DNA of 48,917 bases from Bacteroidota bacterium (GTDB lineage Bacteria > Bacteroidota > Bacteroidia > Bacteroidales > Dysgonomonadaceae): positions 1 through 48,917 of the forward strand of contig JAEWQF010000006.1 in NCBI GenBank assembly GCA_023399295.1, read 5' to 3'. A program made the translations under genes and the position numbers. Under the pieces are notes generated by a model. The model saw only the letters and a list, made by a program, of their open reading frames with translations, was not told the DNA's origin and searched no databases. Below, one piece after another: positions 16,402-26,097 of the stretch. Each line of letters begins with the position of its first letter. Positions within the stretch are counted from its first letter, which is position 1.

Positions 16402-17916
16402 CTATTCGGCACTTTCGTGACTGAAATAGATGCCATTTGTCAGTTGGGGTACTCCGTTGTATGAACTCTTGGTTCCAATCACAGTGATATGGTCGCCCAC
16501 TTGGATGCCTTTGGTCGCCAACAGATTCTTCCTGAAGTCACCTGTTGCGCCATATCCCGGATATACACCATACACGTATATCTCACTATCCCCCTCCTTC
16601 AAATAGATATTACCATAAGTCGGGTTCGCGATCGAGGTGATTTCACCTGACACCATAAAGTAATCAGCGTTTGAGTCGGGTTTTGCCAACACCTCGGCAA
16701 CAGTAGCAACAGTAACGGGAATCACACTTTCCAGCACGGCTCCGCCTACCTGGGGTACATCCTTATAAGCGGCACGTTTCCCGACAATGGTGATGATGTC
16801 ACCCTCTTTAAGCCCTTTGCTTTCGAAATCTGCAATGCCGTAGACATAGGTTTTACCAGAGAAATCCTGAATGTCCAGATTGCCATATTTGGTATTGGCA
16901 ATGTTGGTGATCACACCGGTCAGACGATACTGCGTGTCGCCTACTGCGGCAGCGAGAAATTCGGCAATTGTTGCTTTCACGATGGCACCTTTCTGGCTTA
17001 GCGATGTCTCGGTGCTGTAGGTCTTGGTGCCGTCGGTGGTACGGAAGGTGAGGGTGGTGATACGGTCACCGCCGCTATTTGGTGCCGCTTTGAACTTCAC
17101 CACCGTGTTGGTGCCGGCCGACTGGATGGAGGAGATCGAAAGCCAGCTCTTGGCATCTTCAGGGATATCAACCGATACGCCTTGTCCCTTGCAGGTAAGG
17201 TATGCGGTAAATTCACCTCCTTCGAGGGGAAGCACCTCGTTCTCCACAGAATCAACCTTCACAAGCGATTTGTTGATGTTGATCACTGTTACATCCACCA
17301 ATTGGGGTGATCCGTTGTAAGTAGATTTTGGACCCTCGATGGTTATCTCATCACCCACTTCAAGACCCCAACTCAGGAAGTTTTGCTTTCCTCCCTTCGC
17401 GTCAAGCGTGCCGTAAATGTAAATCGTACCGGTTTCATCGGTCAAATCCCAGTTACCATACAGCGTATTGGATATAGCAGTTACCACACCCGTTGTACGG
17501 AATGTTTTTCCGTCGGGACCTGATCGTACTTCTGAAACTGAAGCCTCTGAAATTACAGCCAGTCCTTGAATCACATTGATGCGTTGCGTTTTGTCACCAC
17601 TTTTAAGCAGCACCTCTGCCGTGCGCCCATCGAGGGCAGATGGCGCTTCAAAGGTAATTTGAGATTCACCGGCACTGCCAGAAGTGGCAGAGAGTGTGAG
17701 CCACTCGACCTTGTTCTTGTCGGTGGTCACCTTCTCAGCTGTCCAGCTATCCTGCGTGGTTACGGTAATGGTTGTAGCACCGCCCTCCACCGGAATAGCA
17801 ACGTATGACGACGACACCTGAATTTCATCCAGCAGGGTCATGGATGCTTCATCGGCACAACTTGTCATCAGTGCAAGCAATGCGAAGAACAGCGGAAATA
17901 AATATTTATATTGCAT
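16402..17916 (-). CDS. Lipoprotein with two BACON domains and three OB-fold repeats
   Basis: 504 residues. Signal peptide with lipobox (LLALMTSC, Cys20). Domain order by eye: BACON-like Ig domain ~30-118 (WLTLSATSGSAGE); OB-fold repeat 1 ~120-220 (TTGVVTAISNTLYGNW...YIYG...EVGDEITIEGPKSTYNGSPQL); second BACON-like domain ~225-312; OB repeats 2 (~313-403, TGVITNIANTKYGNL...YVYG) and 3 (~404-504, SGEITSIANPTYGNI...YVYG...STYNG-like SSYNGVPQL). The three repeats share I-x-N-x-x-YGN, YxYG and GD-x-I-T-I/V-x-G. OB folds of this kind can bind nucleic acid or oligosaccharide; the ligand here is unknown. It follows the Oar-like receptor by 18 bases and likely forms a surface complex with it. Confidence 0.85.
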   Translation of the reverse strand: MQYKYLFPLFFALLALMTSCADEASMTLLDEIQVSSSYVAIPVEGGATTITVTTQDSWTAEKVTTDKNKVEWLTLSATSGSAGESQITFEAPSALDGRTAEVLLKSGDKTQRINVIQGLAVISEASVSEVRSGPDGKTFRTTGVVTAISNTLYGNWDLTDETGTIYIYGTLDAKGGKQNFLSWGLEVGDEITIEGPKSTYNGSPQLVDVTVININKSLVKVDSVENEVLPLEGGEFTAYLTCKGQGVSVDIPEDAKSWLSISSIQSAGTNTVVKFKAAPNSGGDRITTLTFRTTDGTKTYSTETSLSQKGAIVKATIAEFLAAAVGDTQYRLTGVITNIANTKYGNLDIQDFSGKTYVYGIADFESKGLKEGDIITIVGKRAAYKDVPQVGGAVLESVIPVTVATVAEVLAKPDSNADYFMVSGEITSIANPTYGNIYLKEGDSEIYVYGVYPGYGATGDFRKNLLATKGIQVGDHITVIGTKSSYNGVPQLTNGIYFSHESAE

Positions 17917-17934
17917 ATTGACTGTATTTTATGA

Positions 17935-20900
17935 TTAGTTGAAAATATATTTGATCCCAATCGATGCATACCAGGTCTGACCCAGTGAGTAGCTTGGCGT
18001 GAATGTCTTGGTATCTCCACTGATTGCATCGGGTGTGGAGAAGGTGGCCACACCATCGGCATCCACACCTTCGTATTTGAGGATGCGCGCTTCCGTACCT
18101 ATTTCAGGATTCAGGTATTTGCCTACACCCCAACTGGAGTTGAACAGGTTCATCACGTTTTTGATGTCCAGGCTCAGCTGCAGTTTGTGCTCGTTGTTGC
18201 CTGCATTGAGCACAAAATCGTGTTTGTAACTGAAGTCGATGCGATGTACCCAGGGAGAGTAGACGCTGTAGGCTTCCGCATAGTTGCCTTGCTGGTTTTT
18301 CAAATAGCTGTTGCCATGCACGTAATCCATGAAACGGGCCTGGTCGTCGGGTGAAACAAAGCGGAACTGGCCGTTTGCCACCTCCTCGTCGGTCGGGACA
18401 TAGACTGCATCGTAGTTGTACCCGTCGGCATTGATGTCGTTCACCGTCATGAAGGAGTAGTTGGCACCACCACGCCAACCTTCGTAGATAAAGCTATAGT
18501 GGTTGCCGCTCTTGTCGTTGGCAGTCAGTGAAGCCACGAGACGATCGGGTGTGTTGTACTGTGAGTTGTGCAACTTGATGTGGTTGGGTCCCTCCACTGT
18601 GGGGACATAGGTAAATGCCGACTCCGCGTTCGAACCGGGCATGCCGGTCACATCCTTGGCCACGGTGTGGGTGTAGGCAGCCATCAGGCTGATCCACTCT
18701 GTGGGTTGCGCGTTGTAGGTGATGTTGGTCGACCAGCCGTAGCCGCGGCTCGTGTTTTCCAACACAAAAGCCTTGGTACCGGTACGGTAACCGCTGGGAT
18801 AAACCGGACGGTTATCCACACCGTTGAAACGGGCAAAGCCACCAACCGACGGGATGCTCCAGTCTGAGATGGATACACCGTTGATGGTCTTGTTGTAGAT
18901 TCCTTCCACCGTTACCGAGGAGGGGAAAGGTGTTGGGAAGGCATAGTCAAGCGCCAGCGATGTCTTCCATACCTGCGGCATCTTGAAGTCCGGATCTACA
19001 GCCGCAATTGCAGAAGGAACGGTACCATCTTCGGGAGAGATGGTGGTTGGATAGCCCAAAGAAGCCAGCTTGTCGTACAGGGCAGAGATGTTGGCTTTGC
19101 CGTTGGCATCTGTTACCAGGCCACCGGCAAACTCATCCATTGAGAAACCTCTCTTTGCAGCGTTTGCAGCGTTGATTTGCGCCTGATACTGTACCATACC
19201 CCCGTTGGTGGGCATGTTGGTAAAAAAGACCAGCGGCAGGTTGCCGGAGAAGAGACCGGTACCGCCACGCACCTTCAGGCTCTTGTCACCGAAGGTATCC
19301 CATACAAAACCGACACGGGGAGAGAAGATCACACTCGCCGACGGCCATTTGCCGGTGTCGATATGACGACCGGAATAGTCGATCTCCTGGATCGCCTTGT
19401 TGGTCATCAGGTCGTTGTTGTTGAAGAACAGACCGTCGATACGAAGACCGTATGAGAGCTTGAACTTCTCACTGAAACTCCAGTCATCCTGGGCATAAAC
19501 GCCAATCTTGTTGCTTCTCACCCGGGCTGCAGGATTGCTTTCACCATCATACCCGTAGGTGAGGTTCACGATTTCGGGAACACCACCTGACAAGAAGTCA
19601 TCGAGACTTGAGTAGCGATAGTAACCGGTACCGTTGCGCATGTAGGCGTTGTCGGCCATCTTGTATTCGTAAGCGATTCCACCCACAATCTTGTGATTGC
19701 CCATATAGTAGGTCATCTCATCCTTGATGTTCAGCACATTGTTGTGCACACCGTTGTTCCAGGTGAACAGTTCATAGCCCAGTGACATGTAGGCTTGTCC
19801 ATCTTGCAGGATATCAATGAATGGGAACTCGGATGAATTGGTGCCGCGGATGTCGTCCAGCTTGGAGAAGGTTGCCAGGAACTGGTTCGAAAGGTTGTTC
19901 GACAAACGGCTGTTCAAATCGAAAGAGTAGGAATGCACCAGATTGTCCATCGAATACATCGAGTTGGCAAACGACATGGAAGCCTGTGACATTCTGGCTT
20001 CCGACACACGGGTCCCTCCGTCCATGGAGGTTGCATTGGGCGAGATCCATGAAAGGTTCTTGGTGTAGTTGTAACGCAACGCCAACCGGTGTTTGTTGGT
20101 GATGTTCCAGTCGAGACGGGCAAGCAGTTTGCTGTTGCTTTCGTCTGCCGGGAAGTTGGTGTAAGAACCGGTCTCGTATCCATATTCACTCCGCACAAAA
20201 TCAGAAACCCGCTTCAGGTCGCTTTCCGTGGTGCGGGAGATGTAATTGTCCGGATCAGCCACGCCATTTGTTGATGGCTTCCAACGATTGGCGATGGTGG
20301 GTGTTTTGGCCATCTCACCGTTCACGAAGAAGAAGAGTTTGTTCTTGATGATGGGACCACCGAGGGTGAAACCATAGGTGGTGTTGCGGTCTTTTTCACG
20401 CGCTCCCTGGATTTGCAGACCCTTCACGGCATCACCCCTCAGATTCTCGTTTCTGTGATAGACATACGCACTGGCTTTGAAGGTATTGGTTCCCGACTTG
20501 GTGATCGCGTTCACACCACCCCCAATGAAGTTGGTCTGACGCACATCGTAAGGAGCAATCACCACCTGCAGCTCTTCAATTGCTTCCAGCGAGATGGGGT
20601 TGCCACCACCGGGAAGGCGGTCACTCAATCCAAAGTTGTTGTTGAAGTTGGCACCGTCGACAGTGAAGTTGGCCGTACGGCCATCAGTACCCCCGAAGCT
20701 CATGCCATTTCCGCCATAAGGCGAAAGACGGGTCACATCCATGATGCTGCGACTCACGGTAGGCAGGTTGGCAATCTGGTCGTTTGTGATGTTGGTTACA
20801 GCACCTGTTTTTTCGGTGGAGAACTTGGTGCGGAGTGCCGTCACCACAATCTCATCCAACGAGGTAGCTTCTTCCGAGAGCACCACATTCATCACGTAGT

Positions 20901-21201
20901 TCTCACCCAGGCTCAACGTGATGTTGCTGGTTGTACTTGTGCCATATCCTATGTATGAAATCTCCACGGTATAAGGTCCGCCCACACGCATACCGTTCAG
21001 GTTGAAGCGTCCTTCCATGTTGGTAACCGTACCATACGTTGTTCCTGAAGATTGGTGTGTGGCAATCACCGTTGCACCGATCACGGCTCCCTCAGCATCG
21101 GTAACCCGTCCACTCATACTGGAAGTGGTTACCTGTGCATTCAATACAGTAGACAGCAGCAATACAAGAATTACTGCCATTGACCTCAGTTTTTTCACCA
21201 T
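17935..21201 (-). CDS. Oar-like TonB-dependent outer-membrane receptor
   Basis: 1088 residues. Signal peptide ~1-22 (MAVILVLLLSTVLNAQ), then a carboxypeptidase-regulatory-like beta-sandwich (SGRVTDAEGAVIGATVIATHQSSGTTYGTVTNMEG, ~29-65), a TonB-box-like linker DEIVVTA, a plug domain (IANLPTVSRSIMDVTRLSPY..., VDGANFNNNFG, IEELQVVIAPYDVRQTNFIGGGVNAITKSGTN) and a long beta-barrel ending in YASIGIKYIFN with a terminal aromatic. It lacks the SusC signature segment and no SusD is adjacent; plug and barrel resemble Oar-type receptors. It should import a ligand across the outer membrane with TonB energy. It is transcribed with the BACON/OB-fold lipoprotein. The ligand is not identifiable from sequence. 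Confidence 0.9.
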   Translation of the reverse strand: MVKKLRSMAVILVLLLSTVLNAQVTTSSMSGRVTDAEGAVIGATVIATHQSSGTTYGTVTNMEGRFNLNGMRVGGPYTVEISYIGYGTSTTSNITLSLGENYVMNVVLSEEATSLDEIVVTALRTKFSTEKTGAVTNITNDQIANLPTVSRSIMDVTRLSPYGGNGMSFGGTDGRTANFTVDGANFNNNFGLSDRLPGGGNPISLEAIEELQVVIAPYDVRQTNFIGGGVNAITKSGTNTFKASAYVYHRNENLRGDAVKGLQIQGAREKDRNTTYGFTLGGPIIKNKLFFFVNGEMAKTPTIANRWKPSTNGVADPDNYISRTTESDLKRVSDFVRSEYGYETGSYTNFPADESNSKLLARLDWNITNKHRLALRYNYTKNLSWISPNATSMDGGTRVSEARMSQASMSFANSMYSMDNLVHSYSFDLNSRLSNNLSNQFLATFSKLDDIRGTNSSEFPFIDILQDGQAYMSLGYELFTWNNGVHNNVLNIKDEMTYYMGNHKIVGGIAYEYKMADNAYMRNGTGYYRYSSLDDFLSGGVPEIVNLTYGYDGESNPAARVRSNKIGVYAQDDWSFSEKFKLSYGLRIDGLFFNNNDLMTNKAIQEIDYSGRHIDTGKWPSASVIFSPRVGFVWDTFGDKSLKVRGGTGLFSGNLPLVFFTNMPTNGGMVQYQAQINAANAAKRGFSMDEFAGGLVTDANGKANISALYDKLASLGYPTTISPEDGTVPSAIAAVDPDFKMPQVWKTSLALDYAFPTPFPSSVTVEGIYNKTINGVSISDWSIPSVGGFARFNGVDNRPVYPSGYRTGTKAFVLENTSRGYGWSTNITYNAQPTEWISLMAAYTHTVAKDVTGMPGSNAESAFTYVPTVEGPNHIKLHNSQYNTPDRLVASLTANDKSGNHYSFIYEGWRGGANYSFMTVNDINADGYNYDAVYVPTDEEVANGQFRFVSPDDQARFMDYVHGNSYLKNQQGNYAEAYSVYSPWVHRIDFSYKHDFVLNAGNNEHKLQLSLDIKNVMNLFNSSWGVGKYLNPEIGTEARILKYEGVDADGVATFSTPDAISGDTKTFTPSYSLGQTWYASIGIKYIFN

Positions 21202-21252
21202 AAATTCAATGTTTTAATTATACGTTGTAATTGATCGAAAAGAAATACTACA

Positions 21253-21260
21253 CAAAAGTA
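21253..21260 (-). promoter_or_regulatory. Putative -7 box for the Oar-like receptor operon
   Basis: TACTTTTG on the minus strand matches TAnnTTTG, 52 bases upstream of the receptor ATG. There is no clear -33 TTTG at the ideal distance. The rest of the 21202-21501 gap is AT-rich and holds only this box and the groEL terminator. Confidence 0.45.
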
Positions 21261-21424
21261 CGATAATTATTTTTAAATCTTGTTACATTCATGTTACAAT
21301 TTTCCCACATACGACGCCGTTAACAATGCTGATTTTCACACACTTAAAACATTTTAATAGCAAACGGGGCAAAAACAGATCAAATTGCAATCATAGCGCT
21401 CAATTAACTTATTTTTCAATAAAA

Positions 21425-21467
21425 AAAGCGCATAACTGATTCATTTTCATTTTCAGTTATACGCTTT
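21425..21467 (-). terminator. Intrinsic terminator after groEL
   Basis: A 15-bp stem with one mismatch (21425-21439 with 21453-21467; core CATAACTGA / TCAGTTAT and AAAGCG / CGCTTT), 13-base loop, followed on the minus strand by a run of T. It ends the groES-groEL message. Confidence 0.85.
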
Positions 21468-21501
21468 AAAGGCAGAGGTAATACCTGCTGACGGGGTATG
21501 A

Positions 21502-23133
21502 TTACATCATGCCACCCATACCGCCACCCATTGGCATCTGCGGTGCAGGGTTCTCCTCTTTTTTGTCGGTGATTACACACTCGGTGGTAAGGAACATGCC
21601 GGCAATGGATGCAGCGTTCTCAAGTGCCACACGGGTCACCTTGGCAGGGTCAATCACACCTGTTTCGTATAGGTTTTCGTATTGGTCGTTGCGTGCATTG
21701 TAGCCAAAGTCAGCTTTTCCTTCGCGTACTTTCTGTACCACAACAGCACCTTCTTTTCCGGCATTGCCCACGATCTGACGCAATGGTTCCTCAATGGCAC
21801 GTTTCACGATTTCAATACCGGTGGTCTCATCTTCATTCTCACCCTTGAGACCTTCCAGCACTTCGATGGCACGGATGTAAGCCACCCCGCCACCTGGCAC
21901 GGTACCTTCTTCTACTGCTGCACGGGTGGCAGAGAGCGCATCCTGCACGCGGTCTTTCTTCTCTTTCATCTCCACTTCGGAGGGAGCACCCACGTAGAGC
22001 ACCGCCACACCACCAGCCAGTTTGGCAAGGCGTTCCTGTAGCTTCTCGCGGTCGTAATCGGAGGTTGTCTTCTCAATCTGGGCACGAATCTGTCCGATGC
22101 GGCTGTCGATTGCAGCCTTGTCGCCCACACCGTTGACAATGGTGGTGGTATCCTTGTCGATTGTCACCTTCTCCGCACTACCCAGCATATCGAGTGTCGC
22201 ATTCTCCAGTGTGAGGCCCTTTTCTTCGGAAACCACCACACCACCTGTGAGGATGGCGATATCCTCGAGCATCTCTTTTCTACGATCTCCAAAGCCGGGA
22301 GCTTTCACTGCCGCGATCTTGAGTGATCCGCGCAGACGGTTTACAACCAGTGTGGTGAGTGCTTCGGAATCGATGTCCTCGGCAATGATCAACAATGGTT
22401 TGCCGGTCTGAACTCCTTTTTCCAGGATGGGTAGCAGATCCTTGATGGCAGAGATCTTCTTGTCGTGGATCAGGATGAGCGGATTTTCGAAGGCCACCTC
22501 CATTGCTTCGGTGTCGGTCACGAAATAGGGAGAGATGTAACCGCGGTCGAACTGCATTCCTTCCACCACATCCACATAGGTATCGGTTCCTTTCGATTCC
22601 TCTACGGTGATCACGCCCTCCTTGCTCACTTTCTGCATCGCTTCCGCGATCAGTTTGCCAATTGTCTCGTCACCGTTTGCAGAGATCTTGGCCACGTTTT
22701 CGATCTTTTTCAAATCATCACCCACCTCCACGGCTTGATCTTTGAGGTTCTCCACCACTTTGGCAACCGCCTTGTCGATACCCCGCTTGAGATCCATCGG
22801 GTTGGCACCTGCCGTCACGTTTTTCAGACCGACACCGATGATGGACTGAGCAAGCACTGTCGCTGTGGTGGTACCGTCTCCGGCATCGTCGTTTGTTTTG
22901 GAGGCTACCTCTTTCACCAGCTGTGCGCCCATGTTCTGAAATCCATCTTCCAGCTCCACCTCTTTTGCAACCGTCACACCATCCTTGGTGATTTGGGGTG
23001 CTCCATATTTCTTGTCAATGATCACGTTGCGGCCCTTGGGTCCAAGGGTTACCTTTACAGCATCTGCCAGTTCGTCCACACCTTTTTTGAGCAGGTCGCG
23101 GGCATCCATGTTGAATTTAATCTCTTTTGCCAT
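21502..23133 (-). CDS. groL: Chaperonin GroEL (Hsp60)
   Basis: 543 residues, full length. Subunit of the 14-mer ATP-driven folding chamber in the cytosol. Landmarks: KVTLGPKGRNVIIDKKYGAP (~27-46), DGTTTATVLAQSI with the conserved Asp of the ATPase site (~86), GFGDRRKEML in the apical/intermediate region, and the C-terminal glycine-methionine tail GGGMGGMM. It follows groES by 70 bases. I looked for a CIRCE element upstream and did not find one. Confidence 0.99.
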   Translation of the reverse strand: MAKEIKFNMDARDLLKKGVDELADAVKVTLGPKGRNVIIDKKYGAPQITKDGVTVAKEVELEDGFQNMGAQLVKEVASKTNDDAGDGTTTATVLAQSIIGVGLKNVTAGANPMDLKRGIDKAVAKVVENLKDQAVEVGDDLKKIENVAKISANGDETIGKLIAEAMQKVSKEGVITVEESKGTDTYVDVVEGMQFDRGYISPYFVTDTEAMEVAFENPLILIHDKKISAIKDLLPILEKGVQTGKPLLIIAEDIDSEALTTLVVNRLRGSLKIAAVKAPGFGDRRKEMLEDIAILTGGVVVSEEKGLTLENATLDMLGSAEKVTIDKDTTTIVNGVGDKAAIDSRIGQIRAQIEKTTSDYDREKLQERLAKLAGGVAVLYVGAPSEVEMKEKKDRVQDALSATRAAVEEGTVPGGGVAYIRAIEVLEGLKGENEDETTGIEIVKRAIEEPLRQIVGNAGKEGAVVVQKVREGKADFGYNARNDQYENLYETGVIDPAKVTRVALENAASIAGMFLTTECVITDKKEENPAPQMPMGGGMGGMM

Positions 23134-23203
23134 GTTATCTTGTTGTTTGTTGTTTGTTTAACTGTTCGGGTCAACAAAGTTTGACCCATTCTCATCGAGT
23201 CAC

Positions 23204-23476
23204 TTACGAAAGAATCGCCAAAATATCAGACTGACGCATGATCAGATGCTGTACTCCATCGATCTCAATTTCAGTACCTGCATATTTTCCATAGAGCACC
23301 TTGTCGCCATCTTTCACGACCATCTCTTCGTCTTTGGTACCTTTGCCTACGGCAATCACTTCACCCTTGAGGGGTTTTTCCTTTGCGGTATCGGGGATGA
23401 TAATCCCGCTGACTGTTTTCTCTTCTGCAGCTGCCGGCTTAACCAGCACTCTGTCTGCCAATGGTTGAATGTTCAT
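23204..23476 (-). CDS. groS: Co-chaperonin GroES (Hsp10)
   Basis: 90 residues from the ATG at 23476 (MNIQPLADRVLVKP), the standard GroES N-terminus; the frame stays open 14 codons further upstream without family similarity. The mobile loop that binds GroEL is visible (EEKTVSGIIIPDTAKEKP), followed by GEVIAVGKG and KVLYGKYAGTEIEIDG. First gene of the groES-groEL operon. No convincing TAnnTTTG box on the minus strand was found directly upstream, and no known heat-shock operator was recognised. Confidence 0.98.
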   Translation of the reverse strand: MNIQPLADRVLVKPAAAEEKTVSGIIIPDTAKEKPLKGEVIAVGKGTKDEEMVVKDGDKVLYGKYAGTEIEIDGVQHLIMRQSDILAILS

Positions 23477-23611
23477 ACTACTAAAATTGATGTTACTATT
23501 ATACTTTTGTTTGATCAAATTGACACCACCAGAACTGCGAATTCTATGCCAAAAATTTATTTCATCGGAAAGAGATCAAAAAAAGGGAGAGCCTGAAAAA
23601 AACTGACAAAA

Positions 23612-23632
23612 TGACTGACAAATTTTCAGTCA
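23612..23632 (-). terminator. Possible terminator overlapping the S9 peptidase stop
   Basis: Stem TGACTGA / TCAGTCA (7 bp, loop of 7) that includes the stop codon, followed on the minus strand by TTTTG and, 10 bases later, a longer T run. Weaker than the other hairpins in the window. Confidence 0.45.
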
Positions 23633-26070
23633 CCCATTTGTGCTCCCGTTGTTTTGTTCTTCACATATTTTTCCAACCATTGATCCTGTTCCCAGAGTAG
23701 GTGCAAGATATTTTCCCTGGCAGCATAGCCATGACTCTCAAGTGGAAGGATGACAAGACGAACCGGGGCGCCAAAACTTTTCAGTGCATGGAAATAACGC
23801 TCGCTCTGCATGGTGTGTGTGCCGGAGTTGTTGTCAGCCTCCCCATGCACAATCAACAGGGGTGTTTTCATCTTGTCAGCGTGCATAAAAGGAGACATCA
23901 ATTGATACACCTCAGGTGCATCCCAATAGCTTCGCTCTTCACTCTGGAAACCGAAGGGTGTCAGCGTGCGGTTGTAGGCACCACTGCGGGCAATTCCGGC
24001 AGCAAACAGTGCGGAGTGGGTAAGCAGGTTGGCGGTCATGAACGCGCCATAAGAGTGCCCACCCACCGCAACACGATCAGGATCAATGTAACCCATCTTG
24101 TCCACTGCATCGATGGCAGCCTTTGCATTGGCTACCAGCTGTTCCACGAAGCTGTCGTTGGGTTCATGCTCACCCTCACCCACAATTGGAAATGCGGCAT
24201 CATCCAGCACCGCATATCCCCGGGTTACCCAGTAGATGGGATTGCCATAGGAGAGATAGGTGAAGGTGTGGGGGTTGACAGTATTCTGCCCTGCGCTCTG
24301 CTTATCCTTGTACTCGGTGGGATAGGCCCACATGATCATGGGGAGCTTCTCTCCCTTCTCCCTGTCGTAGCTGGCGGGCAGGTAGAGGGTGCCAGTCAGT
24401 GTCACCCCGTCGGCCCGCTGATAGCTGATCACCTCCTTGTGGATCCCCTCAATGCTTTTGAACGGATTCTCAAAAGCGGTGAGTGGGATTGGTGCAGTTT
24501 TCTTTTTGATGTTCCGGATAAAATAGTTCGGATATTCAGTGGGGGATTCCATACGGGTGATCACTTCTCCTTTACGGCTATCCACAAACGCAACCAATGT
24601 TTCCGCTTTCCCACTGAGCTGCGACTGGTAGATGCGTTCTTTTTGGAATGTTTCCAAATTAAGTGCATCAATAAAAGGAAACTGACCTTCCTCTGTATAT
24701 CCGTCACCAAAAAGATAGGCAGTAGAACCATTGATGAGCATGCTACGACTACCCAACGCATTCCGTTCTGTCTGAAAGATTCCGGGATGGCTGTATGCGT
24801 CCTGGTAATTGCGGTCCGCCAGAATGTGCGGTTCCCTGTTGCTATCAGAAGGATTGAAGAGATAGGTCTTGCTGTTGCGGTTGTTCCACCAGCGGTCCTG
24901 TACCACCGCATAACGGTCGTTGCCCCAGACCACACCGGCAAAGCGCTGGATGGTCTTCACCAGTGATCGGGGTTGGCCGGTAAATGGTGCCTCCAGTTGA
25001 AAGAGCTCGTCACGGAATGGGACTTTCATTTCAGGGTCACCCTGATCCAGCGCTTCCACCCAGGCCAGGGTCGCAGGTTTGTCGGCACGCCAGTGGATGT
25101 TGCGCTTACCCTGCCAGGTGGCCATGAATCCCACAGGCAGGTTGTCGAGCAATGGTTGACGGGTGAAGGTCATCAAGAAACGGCCATCGGCATGATACAG
25201 ATCGGTGCGGTTGGGGAAGCTATACCAGGGCACCAGATAAGAGAACGGGTGCTCCAGGGAGGTGAGCAGCAGATGATCACCAGCGGGCGAGAACTCCTGA
25301 TCGATGTACATACCGGCCTCTTTCCAGCGCTCCCGTTTGCCGTTTAAGTCGATGCGGTAGAGCTCGGAGGTGATCAACCGCTCAAAGTTGGTCTCATCCA
25401 ACTGGTTCTTCAACAGATCCTGATAGGTTCGATTTTGTGAGATTTGCCCGTCACTTACCGAGACCACCGGTCCTTCGGGAAGTGCACTCTTGGTCTCAAT
25501 CAGCGATGCACGATCAACAGGCAGCATCCTCACCAACAGCGCCGTGCTATTGGGGAACCAACTGTAAGGCATACCGGCATTGGCATTGAGGGAAGCGTCG
25601 GTGATCCTGTGGGCAGTGAGATCGGTCAAATCGACCACCCAAAGTTCCACACCTTGGTCCGTGGTATTGGCAAAAGCCAGTTTCGTTTCATCGGGTGAAA
25701 GCGAAAAGTAGGCCAAGTGGGCATCTGCCGGCAGATCGCGAATCGTTCGCAACTCTTTCTCAACCGTTTTCTTGTAGCGGACATTGTTGTAGTAGGCAAT
25801 GGTGCTCGATATGTTGGCATCGGGATTGATGCGCAGTCCTCCCAACCGCAACTCCGGCTGATTCAGTTCAGCAAGTGATTTGAAACTACTGCGGTAAAAG
25901 AACAACATCTGTTCTTTCCGACTGTCCATCTCCACTGATGGTGCCCTTTCAATGTCCACCAGCTCGAGGATCTCATCGGGTGGTGTTTGAAAGACAATCT
26001 TCTCTTGCGATTGTATCATACTGGTTGTCATGAGCAATAAAATGGTGTAAAGCAGGTATCGGTTTTTCAT
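23626..26070 (-). CDS. S9 family (prolyl oligopeptidase) serine peptidase, exported
   Basis: 814 residues from the ATG at 26070; this start places a signal peptide (NRYLLYTILLLMTTSMIQS) at the N-terminus, whereas the further ATG at 26094 puts eight extra residues before it. A beta-propeller region (~30-560) leads to an alpha/beta-hydrolase domain with the full triad: Ser673 in GGHSYGAFM, Asp746 in VHGEADNNSG and His780 in LPLESHGYAA. The propeller/hydrolase architecture and the sequence around the Ser resemble the glutamyl-endopeptidase/dipeptidyl-peptidase branch of S9 rather than DPP-IV. Likely periplasmic, cutting short peptides. It starts 27 bases after the SDR gene and is probably in its operon. 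Confidence 0.9.
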   Translation of the reverse strand: MKNRYLLYTILLLMTTSMIQSQEKIVFQTPPDEILELVDIERAPSVEMDSRKEQMLFFYRSSFKSLAELNQPELRLGGLRINPDANISSTIAYYNNVRYKKTVEKELRTIRDLPADAHLAYFSLSPDETKLAFANTTDQGVELWVVDLTDLTAHRITDASLNANAGMPYSWFPNSTALLVRMLPVDRASLIETKSALPEGPVVSVSDGQISQNRTYQDLLKNQLDETNFERLITSELYRIDLNGKRERWKEAGMYIDQEFSPAGDHLLLTSLEHPFSYLVPWYSFPNRTDLYHADGRFLMTFTRQPLLDNLPVGFMATWQGKRNIHWRADKPATLAWVEALDQGDPEMKVPFRDELFQLEAPFTGQPRSLVKTIQRFAGVVWGNDRYAVVQDRWWNNRNSKTYLFNPSDSNREPHILADRNYQDAYSHPGIFQTERNALGSRSMLINGSTAYLFGDGYTEEGQFPFIDALNLETFQKERIYQSQLSGKAETLVAFVDSRKGEVITRMESPTEYPNYFIRNIKKKTAPIPLTAFENPFKSIEGIHKEVISYQRADGVTLTGTLYLPASYDREKGEKLPMIMWAYPTEYKDKQSAGQNTVNPHTFTYLSYGNPIYWVTRGYAVLDDAAFPIVGEGEHEPNDSFVEQLVANAKAAIDAVDKMGYIDPDRVAVGGHSYGAFMTANLLTHSALFAAGIARSGAYNRTLTPFGFQSEERSYWDAPEVYQLMSPFMHADKMKTPLLIVHGEADNNSGTHTMQSERYFHALKSFGAPVRLVILPLESHGYAARENILHLLWEQDQWLEKYVKNKTTGAQMGD

Positions 26071-26097
26071 GTGTTTGTTATTTATGATTGTCACTGT

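Noticed and set aside
17935..21201. Calling the Oar-like receptor a SusC
   Set aside because: It lacks an adjacent SusD, and its plug and end differ from the SusC pattern seen at 38116-41529.
23134..23560. Heat-shock operator (CIRCE) upstream of groES or groEL
   Set aside because: I looked for the TTAGCACTC inverted repeat and did not find it.
23701..24966. A 421-codon open frame on the plus strand opposite the S9 peptidase gene
   Set aside because: It lies wholly antisense to a gene with an intact catalytic triad, shows no domain likeness and is Cys/His/Gly-rich in the manner of antisense frames.
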